Under the pieces are notes generated by a model, which worked only from the letters and a program-made list of their open reading frames with translations, was not told the origin of the DNA and did no database searches. Shown here one piece after another: positions 15,381-22,795 of a stretch of 64,000 bases of DNA. Location of the stretch: assembly GCF_046764005.1 (NCBI RefSeq), contig NZ_JBKOFW010000006.1:62001-126000 (forward strand), read 5' to 3'. This stretch comes from Oryzobacter faecalis. Lineage in GTDB: Bacteria > Actinomycetota > Actinomycetes > Actinomycetales > Dermatophilaceae. The position numbers were made by a program, and so were the translations under genes. The first letter of the stretch is position 1. Every line of letters starts with the position of its first letter.

Positions 15381-15423
15381 GTGGTGCCTCTCTGTCGTGG
15401 GGTCGTGCTCGGTCCGGTGGGGG

Positions 15424-16374
15424 TCAGTACGCGGCGAGGATGTCGACGACGAAGACGAGGGTGTCGGTGCCCTTGATCTTCTCGCCCGAGCCGGCGGCGC
15501 CGTAGCCGTCGGCCGGCGGGATGACGAGGAGGACGCGGCTGCCGACCTCCTGGCCCTTGAGCCCGTTGTCCCACCCCTTGATGACCTGGCCCTGCCCGAG
15601 GGGGAACTCGAAGAACGGCTGCTCGGGGCGGCTGGCGCTGGAGTCGAAGACCTCGCCGTTGCGCCACAGCGCGCCCGTGTAGGCGACGCGGACCGTCTGG
15701 CCCGCCTCGACCGCCGCGCCCTTGCCCTCGATGAGCGGCTGCACGACGGTCTTCGTCGGGGCCTTGGCGCCCTCGGGCACGGTGATCGTCGCGGGCTTGC
15801 CCTCGTTCATCGTCACCGTGGGCAGCCCGGACTTCGGCGGGACGGCCGTGCCCTCGGCCTGGTCGAGGATCTTCGAGGCCGACACGAGCTCGACGACGAA
15901 GACGACCGGGTCGTCCTTCTTGATGCCGAGCTGCTCGTTGCCCTGGTCGCCGAACGCGTCCTTCGGGGTCGAGGTGATGAGGACGCGGCTGCCGACCTTC
16001 TTGCCGGGCAGCTGGCTGCGGAAGGAGGCGAAGAGGCGCTGGTCACCGAGGTCGAGGCTGACGGCCTCGCTCTCCCAGGTGTTGTCGAGGACCTTGCCGT
16101 CGCGGCCGTTGACGATCATCGCGTGGATCGAGACGAGGTCGTCCTTCGCCACCGCGGCACCGTCGCCCTCGGAGACGACCTTCGACTCCGTGCGGGTCAC
16201 CTTCAGGGGGCTGTCGACCGTCACGGTCGGGGCCTTCTTCGGGTCGGTGCCCTGCACCTGGACGGCGCTCAGGGCCGCCGAACCGGTGCTCGCGGTCTCC
16301 TCGCCGCAGCCGCTCAGGACGAGGGCGCCGGCGAGGACGGAGGCGGACAGGGCGGTGGTGAGGCGACGGGGCAC
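15424..16374 (-). CDS. Exported FKBP-type prolyl isomerase lipoprotein
   Basis: A 316-residue lipoprotein. The basic N-terminus, a hydrophobic stretch (about residues 8-20) and the lipobox LVLSGC with Cys23 predict lipid anchoring outside the membrane. Two FKBP-like domains follow. The first (about 75-175) is diverged, with VSIHAMIVNGRDGKVLDNTW. The second (about 215-316) is canonical with GQTVRVAYTGALW, GQGQVIKGWDNGLKGQEVGS and PPADGYG. It probably assists folding of exported proteins. GTG 16374 was chosen because AAGG lies 8 nt upstream and it gives a normal signal peptide. Confidence 0.9.
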   Translation of the reverse strand: MPRRLTTALSASVLAGALVLSGCGEETASTGSAALSAVQVQGTDPKKAPTVTVDSPLKVTRTESKVVSEGDGAAVAKDDLVSIHAMIVNGRDGKVLDNTWESEAVSLDLGDQRLFASFRSQLPGKKVGSRVLITSTPKDAFGDQGNEQLGIKKDDPVVFVVELVSASKILDQAEGTAVPPKSGLPTVTMNEGKPATITVPEGAKAPTKTVVQPLIEGKGAAVEAGQTVRVAYTGALWRNGEVFDSSASRPEQPFFEFPLGQGQVIKGWDNGLKGQEVGSRVLLVIPPADGYGAAGSGEKIKGTDTLVFVVDILAAY

Positions 16375-16493
16375 GGTGAACCTTCGGTCGGAGACGGCGG
16401 CGGGTCGGCGGACGACAGCCATCCACGATAACCGCGGACCCCGGGAGAACCTGAATCGCCGCCTGTGCGTGGGCTGGACGTCCGGGGCGCCGG

Positions 16494-17873
16494 CTACGCG
16501 CCCATGCCCTCGATGAGCCGGTCGACGCGGGGGTCCGAGGCGAGGAACGGGTCCTTGCACAGGACGGTGCGCTGGGCCTGGTCGTTGAGCTTGAGGTGCA
16601 CCCAGTCGACGGTGAAGTCGCGGCGGTGCTCCTGCGCGGCGCGGATGAAGTCGCCGCGCAGCTTGGCGCGGGTCGTGGCCGGCGGGCGAACCTTGGCCTC
16701 GAACACCTCGGGGTCGGAGACGACGCGCGCGACCCGTCCTCGACGCTGGAGCAGGTAGAACAGCCCCCGGCTGCGGTCGATGTCGTGGTAGGCGAGGTCG
16801 ATCTGGGCCAGCCGTGGGTGGTCGAGGTCGAGCCCGTGCCGGCTCGCGTAGTCGTCGAGCAGGCGGTACTTGATGATCCAGTCGATCTCGGTGCCGACGA
16901 GCCCGAGGTCGCCGGTCTCCACCGCGGTCAGCGTGCGGTCCCAGAGGTCGAGGACCCGGCCGTGCAGCGCGTCGGAGGCACCGTCGCGCTCGACGAAGTC
17001 GACGGCCTTCGCGTGGTACTCGCGCTGGAGGTCGAGCGCGCTCAGCTGGCGGCCGTTGGCGAGGCGCACCGTGCGCCGCCCCGTCGTGTCGTGGGAGATC
17101 TCGCGGATGGCGCGGATCGGGTTCTCGAGGGTGAGGTCGCGCATGACGATCCCCGCCTCGATCATCCGCAGCACGAGGTCGCACGAGCCGACCTTGAGCA
17201 TCGTCGTCGCCTCGCTCATGTTGGAGTCCCCGACGATGACGTGGAGGCGGCGGTAGTGCTCGGCGTCGGCGTGCGGCTCGTCGCGGGTGTTGATGATCGG
17301 CCGGCTGCGGGTGGTCGCGGACGACACGCCCTCCCAGATGTGGTCGGCGCGCTGGCTGACCGCGTACGTGGCGCCCTTCGACGTCGCGACGAGCTTGCCC
17401 GCGCCGCAGGTGATCTGGCGGCTGATGAGGAAGGGCAGCAGGGTGTCGGAGATCGCCTGGAACTCCCCGGCGCGGGTCACGAGGTAGTTCTCGTGGCAGC
17501 CGTACGAGTTGCCGGCGGAGTCGGTGTTGTTCTTGAAGACGTAGATGTCGCCGGCGACGCCGTCCTCGCGCAGCCGCTGCTGGGCGTCGACGACGAGGCC
17601 CTCGATGATCCGCTCCCCCGCGCGGTCGTGCGCGACGACCTGGCGGACCGAGTCGCACTCGGCGGTCGCGTACTCGGGGTGGCTCCCGACGTCGAGGTAG
17701 AGGCGCGAGCCGTTGGTGAGGAAGACGTTGCTCGACCGGCCCCAGGCGACGACCTTGCGGAACAGGTAGCGGGCGACCTCGTCGGGGGTCAGCGTGCGCT
17801 GGCCACCCGTGGAGCAGGTGATGCCGTACTCGTTCTCGATCCCGAAGATGCGCCGCCCGCCGGGGGTCCTCAC
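16494..17873 (-). CDS. pafA: Pup--protein ligase PafA
   Basis: A 459-residue carboxylate-amine ligase that couples the C-terminal glutamate of Pup to lysines of target proteins with ATP. The N-terminal GIENEYGITC holds the Mg-binding glutamate (Glu13), and LYLDVGSHPEYATAEC holds the catalytic aspartate (Asp61). KNNTDSAGNSYGCHENYL and RPIINTRDEPHAD are conserved ATP/Pup-groove segments. The GTG start (17871-17873) overlaps the prcA stop as GTGA, so it is the fourth gene of the coupled pup-prcB-prcA-pafA unit. It lacks the Dop loop found in the paralogue at 19720-21249. Confidence 0.97.
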   Translation of the reverse strand: MRTPGGRRIFGIENEYGITCSTGGQRTLTPDEVARYLFRKVVAWGRSSNVFLTNGSRLYLDVGSHPEYATAECDSVRQVVAHDRAGERIIEGLVVDAQQRLREDGVAGDIYVFKNNTDSAGNSYGCHENYLVTRAGEFQAISDTLLPFLISRQITCGAGKLVATSKGATYAVSQRADHIWEGVSSATTRSRPIINTRDEPHADAEHYRRLHVIVGDSNMSEATTMLKVGSCDLVLRMIEAGIVMRDLTLENPIRAIREISHDTTGRRTVRLANGRQLSALDLQREYHAKAVDFVERDGASDALHGRVLDLWDRTLTAVETGDLGLVGTEIDWIIKYRLLDDYASRHGLDLDHPRLAQIDLAYHDIDRSRGLFYLLQRRGRVARVVSDPEVFEAKVRPPATTRAKLRGDFIRAAQEHRRDFTVDWVHLKLNDQAQRTVLCKDPFLASDPRVDRLIEGMGA

Positions 17874-18679
17874 GCCTGGGTGCCGTCCTGCTCGGGCCGC
17901 TGGGTCTGCGGGTTCGACGTCGCGTCACGGGCCGAGGTGCCGGTCTCGTCGACGGGCGGGGCGTCGCTCGTGGGGTCCTCGGCGGACAGCAGGCGCTCGA
18001 GGAGCGAGCCGGTGATCCGCCGGAAGGTGCGTCGCGGCCGGTTGCGGTCGAGGACGGCGACCTCGAGCTGCTCGGCGGTCAGCTCGCGCGCCGGACCGCC
18101 GCCCGGGTCGGTGCCGAGCAGCTCGACGGCCAGGCCCAGGGCGTCGGAGAGGTGCATCCCCTCGCGCCAGCGTTCGGTGAGCCCGGCCTCGATCTGCTCG
18201 GCTCCCCCGCCCATCGCGACGAAGCCGTGCTCGTCGGCCACCGAGCCGTCGTACGTGAGCCGGTACACCTGGTCGGTCGCGGGGCTGGAGCCGACCTCGG
18301 CGACGACGATCTCGACCTCGTACGGCTTGGACTCCTGGGTGAACACCGTGCCGAGCGTCTGCGCGTAGGCGTTGGCCAGCCCCCGGGCGGTGACGTCGGA
18401 CCGGTCGTAGGAGTAGCCGCGCAGGTCGGCGTAGCGCACGCCGGCCACCCGGAGGTTCTCGAACTCGTTGTACTTGCCGACCGCCGCGAAGGCGATGCGG
18501 TCGTAGATCTCGGAGACCTTGTGCAGCGCCCGGCTGGGGTTCTCGGCGACGAAGGCGATCCCGTTGTCGTAGGCGAGGACGACGACCGACCGGCCACGGG
18601 CGATCCCCTTGCGCGCGAAGTCGGCCCGGTCCTTCATCAGCTGCTCGGGCGAGACGTAGAACGGCATGCCGGCACTCAT
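17870..18679 (-). CDS. prcA: 20S proteasome alpha subunit
   Basis: A 269-residue alpha-type subunit that forms the outer rings of the 20S core and gates entry. It starts with MPFYVSPEQLMKDRADFARKG, the gate-forming N-terminus with the H0 helix. It contains the conserved RGRSVVVLAY, KVSEIYDRIAFAAVGKYNEF and VRYADLRGYSY stretches. The C-terminal 50 residues are polar, probably disordered, and rich in Thr/Asp/Pro. The ATG (18677-18679) overlaps the prcB stop (ATGA), and the gene itself overlaps pafA. Confidence 0.97.
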   Translation of the reverse strand: MSAGMPFYVSPEQLMKDRADFARKGIARGRSVVVLAYDNGIAFVAENPSRALHKVSEIYDRIAFAAVGKYNEFENLRVAGVRYADLRGYSYDRSDVTARGLANAYAQTLGTVFTQESKPYEVEIVVAEVGSSPATDQVYRLTYDGSVADEHGFVAMGGGAEQIEAGLTERWREGMHLSDALGLAVELLGTDPGGGPARELTAEQLEVAVLDRNRPRRTFRRITGSLLERLLSAEDPTSDAPPVDETGTSARDATSNPQTQRPEQDGTQA

Positions 18680-19497
18680 CGGGCACCTCCCGGGTTGCCG
18701 GCGCGCGACGCGACGATGGCCTCGACGACGGGGGCGACCTCGGCGTCCTCGACGAACCGGGCGCCGTTGTCGTCGACGATCCCGACCGTGGGCCAGATGC
18801 GGCGTCCGAGGTCGGGACCGCCCGTGGCGGAGTCGTCGTCGGCGGCGTCGTAGAGGGCCTCGACGGCGGTGCGCACGGCGTCGTCGAGGGTGCCGCCGCG
18901 CCGGTAGAGCTTCTTGAGCGCGCCGCGGGCGAAGAGGGACCCGGACCCGACGCTGTGGTGGTCGTGCTCCTCGTAGCAGCCGCCGGTGACGTCGTAGGAG
19001 AAGATCCGCCCGCGCCCGTCCTCGACGTCGTAGCCGGCGAACATCGGCACGACCGACAGGCCCTGCATCGCCATGCCGAGGTTGCCCCGGATCATCGAGG
19101 CCAGGCGGTTGGCCTTGCCCTCGAGGGACATGAGCGTGCCCTCGATCTTCTCGTAGTGCTCGAGCTCGACCTGGAACAGCCGCACGAGCTCGATGGCGAG
19201 GCCGGCCGTGCCCGCGATGCCGACGAGGCTGTACTCGTCGGTGGCGAACACCTTCTCCATGTCGCGGTTGGCGATGAGGTTGCCCATCGTCGCGCGTCGG
19301 TCGCCGGCCATGACGACCCCGCCGTCCCACGTGAGGGCGACGATCGTCGTGCCGTGCGGGGCCTCGAGGACGCCGCCGGCGGGGAGTGCCCGGTGCGAGG
19401 GCAGCAGCGCCGGGGCCTGGGCCGAGAGGAACTCGGTGAACGAGGACGACCCCGGCACGAGATAGGCGCCCGGGAGGCGCGCGCCGTCGGCCGTCAC
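18676..19497 (-). CDS. prcB: 20S proteasome beta subunit, with propeptide
   Basis: A 273-residue catalytic subunit of the inner rings. The first 49 residues form a propeptide that is expected to be cut between Gly49 and Thr50 in EAPHGTTIVAL, freeing Thr50 as the N-terminal nucleophile. The conserved GGVVMAGDRRATMGN that follows carries the active-site Asp and Lys-equivalent positions, and SVGSGSLFARGALKK supplies the serine/glycine loop. GTG 19497 overlaps the pup stop (GTGA). The operon order pup-prcB-prcA matches the mycobacterial arrangement. Confidence 0.97.
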   Translation of the reverse strand: MTADGARLPGAYLVPGSSSFTEFLSAQAPALLPSHRALPAGGVLEAPHGTTIVALTWDGGVVMAGDRRATMGNLIANRDMEKVFATDEYSLVGIAGTAGLAIELVRLFQVELEHYEKIEGTLMSLEGKANRLASMIRGNLGMAMQGLSVVPMFAGYDVEDGRGRIFSYDVTGGCYEEHDHHSVGSGSLFARGALKKLYRRGGTLDDAVRTAVEALYDAADDDSATGGPDLGRRIWPTVGIVDDNGARFVEDAEVAPVVEAIVASRAGNPGGAR

Positions 19498-19685
19498 TGG
19501 CCGCCCTTCTGGACGAACCCACGGACGAACTCCTCGGCGTTGGACTCGAGGACGCCGTCGATCTCGTCGAGGATGTCGTCGATCTCGCTCGCCTGCACCT
19601 GGGGCGCGGCGGCCGCGGGCTCGGGGGCGTCGTCGGGCCCGCCGTCGTCGCGGCGCTGCGGCCTCACCTGCTCCTGACCGGCCAT
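19494..19685 (-). CDS. pup: Prokaryotic ubiquitin-like protein Pup
   Basis: A 63-residue, mostly disordered protein tag. It has the acidic central helix EIDDILDEIDGVLESNAEEF that binds the Arc coiled coil, and it ends in VQKGGQ. The terminal glutamine must be deamidated by Dop before PafA can ligate it. The ATG at 19683-19685 is preceded by a purine-rich GAGGAGGGG site, so the mRNA has a short leader, unlike most genes here. A separate -10 (TAGGCT, 19717-19722) overlaps the dop stop, so pup can be transcribed apart from dop. Confidence 0.97.
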   Translation of the reverse strand: MAGQEQVRPQRRDDGGPDDAPEPAAAAPQVQASEIDDILDEIDGVLESNAEEFVRGFVQKGGQ

Positions 19686-19716
19686 GCTGACCCCTCCTCG
19701 GGTTCGACTGCCTCCG

Positions 19717-19722
19717 AGCCTA
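19717..19722 (-). promoter_or_regulatory. Internal promoter of pup (-10 TAGGCT over the dop stop codon)
   Basis: On the minus strand TAGGCT occupies 19722-19717, and its first three bases are the dop stop codon TAG (19720-19722). A transcription start about 7 nt downstream would leave a leader of roughly 25 nt holding the pup ribosome site. No clear -35 is seen 17 bp upstream. Confidence 0.45.
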
Positions 19723-21249
19723 GTCGGAGTCGCTGTCACCCGTGGCAGCGAGGGCTCGAAGGAGCGAGGCGGCGTCGGGAGCGGACCGCACGAGGTCGCC
19801 GATGCCCGCCTCGGTGCCCTTGAGCGGCTCGAGCATCGGCACCCGCTGGAGGGTCCGCTGCCCGGCCACGTCGAAGATCACCGAGTCCCAGGAGGCCGCG
19901 ACGACGTCGTCGGCGAACCGGCGCAGGCACTCGCCGCGGAACCAGGCCCGCGTGTCCGTGGGCGGGTGGTCGACCGCGTGCTCGACGGTGGCCTCGTCGA
20001 CGAGCACCTCGACCCGGCCGGTGGCGGCCAGGCGGTGGGCGAGGCCGCGGTCGGCCCGCACGTCGGACCACTGGAGGTCGACCGCCTTGAGCCGCGGGTC
20101 GCCCCAGCCGAGGCCGTCGCGCTCGCGGTAGCCCTCGAGGACGGCGAGCTTGGCGACCCAGTCGACCTCGCGCCGTGCCTCCATCGGGTCGCGGGCCAGC
20201 TTGTCGGTGACGGTCCCCCACCAGTGCAGGACCTCGACCGTGTCGACGTCGGGCTCGCCGCCGGAGACCTGGTGGGCCCAGGCGCTCGCGCGGTCGAAGT
20301 ACTCGGTGAGCAGCTCGAGCGCCGTCATCCGCCGCCCGTCGACGAGCTCGACCTTGGTCTGGAGGCTGATGTCGTGGGAGACGTCGTGGAGGGTCGCGAC
20401 GGGCCGGCGCACGGAGAGGTCGTCACGCAGGGCGTCGGCCTCGATCATCCCGAGGACGAGGCTGGTGGCCCCCATCTTCAGCAGGTTCGCGACGTCGCAG
20501 TGGTTGGCGTCGCCGAGGATGACGTGGAGGCGCCGGTACCGGTCGGCGACGGCGTGCGGCTCGTCCCGCGTGTTGACGATGGGTCGCTTGAGGGTGGTCT
20601 CGAGCCCGACCTCGACCTCGAAGAAGTCGCTGCGCTGTGCCAGCTGGTAGCCGGGGGTCCGCGAGTCGACCCCGATGCCGACGCGCCCCGAGCCGCACAT
20701 GACCTGCCGGACGACGAGGAACGGGGTGAGGTGCCTGACGATGCTGGAGAACGGGGTCGAGCGCGCCATGAGGTAGTTCTCGTGGGTGCCGTAGGAGACC
20801 CCCTTGCCGTCGGCGTTGTTCTTGTAGAGGTTGACGCCGGGCGGCACGGTCGCGAGCCGGGCGACGGCCTCGCGCATCACGAGCTCGCCGGCGCGGTCCC
20901 AGGTGACGGCGTCGCGGGGGTTGGTGACCTCGGGCGAGCTGTACTCGGGGTGGGCGTGGTCGACGTAGAGCCGCGCCCCGTTCGTGAGGACGACGTTGGC
21001 GAGGGTGGGGTCCTCGACGTCGGTGAGCTGGCTCGGGTGCGCGACCCCGCGGCCCATGTCGAAGCCGCGGGCGTCGCGCAGGGGTGCCTCGTCGGCGTAG
21101 TCCCAGCTGGCCCGGGCGGGGCGGATGCCGCGTGAGGCCGCGTACGCGGTGACGACGTCGCCGGACGCGACCATCGGGTTGGCACCGGGGTCGCCGGGCA
21201 CGACGATCCCGTACTCGGTCTCGATCCCCATCACGCGGCGCACCGTCAT
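19720..21249 (-). CDS. dop: Pup deamidase/depupylase Dop
   Basis: A 509-residue PafA homologue that converts the terminal Gln of Pup to Glu and also removes Pup from substrates. It has GIETEYGIVVPGDPGANP with Glu10 and LYVDHAHPEYSSPEV with the catalytic Asp97. Between them the long loop (about residues 48-80, with YADEAPLRDARGFDMGRG) is the Dop loop absent from PafA. KNNADGKGVSYGTHENYLM and RPIVNTRDEPHAVADRYRRL follow. The ATG at 21249 lies 6 nt after TATCGT (21256-21261, minus strand). It is followed by pup after 34 bp. Confidence 0.96.
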   Translation of the reverse strand: MTVRRVMGIETEYGIVVPGDPGANPMVASGDVVTAYAASRGIRPARASWDYADEAPLRDARGFDMGRGVAHPSQLTDVEDPTLANVVLTNGARLYVDHAHPEYSSPEVTNPRDAVTWDRAGELVMREAVARLATVPPGVNLYKNNADGKGVSYGTHENYLMARSTPFSSIVRHLTPFLVVRQVMCGSGRVGIGVDSRTPGYQLAQRSDFFEVEVGLETTLKRPIVNTRDEPHAVADRYRRLHVILGDANHCDVANLLKMGATSLVLGMIEADALRDDLSVRRPVATLHDVSHDISLQTKVELVDGRRMTALELLTEYFDRASAWAHQVSGGEPDVDTVEVLHWWGTVTDKLARDPMEARREVDWVAKLAVLEGYRERDGLGWGDPRLKAVDLQWSDVRADRGLAHRLAATGRVEVLVDEATVEHAVDHPPTDTRAWFRGECLRRFADDVVAASWDSVIFDVAGQRTLQRVPMLEPLKGTEAGIGDLVRSAPDAASLLRALAATGDSDSD

Positions 21250-21318
21250 GGCTCGACGATACTTTCCGCCGGTCCCCGCGGCGGCGGCGGCGCCCTGGCC
21301 GGCCGTTAGGCTGGCCGC

Positions 21319-22311
21319 ATGCGCGAGGTCGTCGTCTTCAGCGGGTCGGCCCACCAGCGCCTCGCGCACGCGATCTGCGACGAGCTCGAGGTGCCGCTCT
21401 CCGAGACCCTGGTGACCCGGTTCAGCAACGACTGCCTGCAGGCGCAGCTGCTCGCCAACTGCCGCCAGCGCGACGTCTACCTCGTCCAGCCGCTCGTCCC
21501 GCCGACGCAGGACTCGCTCATGGAGCTGCTGCTGATGATCGACGCGGCGCGCGGCGCGTCGGCCGCCATGGTGACGGCCGTCATCCCGCACTTCGCCTAC
21601 GCGCGCTCGGACAAGAAGGACGCCTCCCGCATCTCGCTCGGGGGGCGTCTCGTCGCCGACCTCATCGCGACCGCCGGCGCCGACCGCGTCATCACGATGA
21701 ACCTCCACGCGCCCCAGGTCCACGGCTTCTTCTCGGTGCCCGTCGACCACCTCACCGCCCTCGGGGTGCTCGCGGACCACTTCCGCGAGCAGGACCTCGA
21801 GGACACCGTCGTGGTCTCCCCCGACCTCGGCAACGCCAAGGACGCGACCCAGTTCTCGCGCCTGCTCGGGCTCCCGGTGGCCGCGGGGTCGAAGAAGCGG
21901 CTGAGCGACGACCGCGTCGTCATCGACTCCATCGTCGGCGACGTGTCCGGCAAGCGGGCGATCGTCCTCGACGACGAGATCGCGACCGGCGGCAGCATCG
22001 TCGAGCTCCTCGACCGCCTCGCCGACCGGGGCGTCACCGAGGCCTCCGTGGCGTGCACGCACGGGCTGTTCGCCGGCCGGGCCGTCGAGCGCCTGCAGGC
22101 CCACCCGATGATCCGCGAGGTCGTGACCACCGACACCGTGCCCGCGCCGTCGGGGTGGCCCGAGCTGCGGGTGCGGTCGGTGGCCGGGCTCTTCGCCGAG
22201 GCGATCAAGCGCATCCACGCCGGTGAGTCGGTGTCCTCGCTCTTCGACGGGGTCGACCCCATGCACGCACCGCCGCGGCAGCACTCGCTGTTCGACCGGG
22301 TGCGCTCGTGA
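21319..22311 (+). CDS. Ribose-phosphate pyrophosphokinase-like protein (Prs paralogue)
   Basis: A 330-residue homologue of PRPP synthetase, which makes PRPP from ribose-5-P and ATP. The fold markers are present: the C-terminal PRPP loop VLDDEIATGGSIVE and the duplicated phosphoribosyltransferase-like halves. Two motifs are diverged. The usual FANGE/FPDGE segment reads RFSNDCLQAQ, and the flexible-loop region reads ARSDKKDASRISLGGRL instead of the QDKK-REPI type. It may therefore be a specialised paralogue rather than the housekeeping Prs. ATG 21319 follows TAGGCT (21307-21312) by 6 nt. It is transcribed away from dop, and DUF3054 is coupled to it. Confidence 0.8.
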   Translation: MREVVVFSGSAHQRLAHAICDELEVPLSETLVTRFSNDCLQAQLLANCRQRDVYLVQPLVPPTQDSLMELLLMIDAARGASAAMVTAVIPHFAYARSDKKDASRISLGGRLVADLIATAGADRVITMNLHAPQVHGFFSVPVDHLTALGVLADHFREQDLEDTVVVSPDLGNAKDATQFSRLLGLPVAAGSKKRLSDDRVVIDSIVGDVSGKRAIVLDDEIATGGSIVELLDRLADRGVTEASVACTHGLFAGRAVERLQAHPMIREVVTTDTVPAPSGWPELRVRSVAGLFAEAIKRIHAGESVSSLFDGVDPMHAPPRQHSLFDRVRS

Positions 22312-22658
22312 GCCGGGTCCTCCCCGGTCTGCTCGACGTCCTTCTCGTCGTGGCGTTCGCCGCGCTCGGGCGTCGCTCGCACGCCGACGGTGTGGACGTC
22401 GCCGGCGTGCTGCGCACGGCCGGGCCCTTCGTCGTCGGGACCGCCGCGGGGTGGCTGCTCGCGTCGGTGACACTCGAGGCGGGGCCACGATCCCTGGCGT
22501 TCGGCGCGGTCGTCGTGGCGGCCACCGTCGTCGTCGGGATGGCGCTGCGCCGTGTGGCCGCGCAGGGCACCGCGCCCTCCTTCGTCGTGGTGGCCACGCT
22601 CGTGCTCGCGGCCCTCCTCCTCGGCTGGCGCCTCGTGGCGCACCTCCTGCCGGCCTGA
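22308..22658 (+). CDS. DUF3054 membrane protein
   Basis: A 116-residue integral membrane protein with four hydrophobic segments (about residues 4-20, 37-53, 61-78 and 88-112), matching DUF3054, a family without a known function. It holds RRSHADG after the first helix and AGPFVVGTAAGWLLAS in the second. GTG 22308 overlaps the stop of the PRPP-synthetase-like gene (GTGA), so they are made together. It converges with arc across a 137-bp gap. Confidence 0.8.
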   Translation: MSRVLPGLLDVLLVVAFAALGRRSHADGVDVAGVLRTAGPFVVGTAAGWLLASVTLEAGPRSLAFGAVVVAATVVVGMALRRVAAQGTAPSFVVVATLVLAALLLGWRLVAHLLPA

Positions 22659-22795
22659 GCCACCTCCCGCGGTGGTGGCGGCAGCCCCACGCCGTCCTCG
22701 GGGTGGACGCTCGTGCCCCAGCGGCAGAGGGTTCCGGACCGTGCCCGACCGCATGACACCGAACGCCGTCGGGCGTGCCGTCGGGCGCCCTGGGC
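22659..22795. other. Convergent intergenic gap between DUF3054 and arc
   Basis: The gap holds the short dyad GCCACC...GGTGGC right after the DUF3054 stop (about 22659-22680), which could form a terminator hairpin. It has no T-run. The remainder shows no ORF or conserved element that I recognise. Confidence 0.3.
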
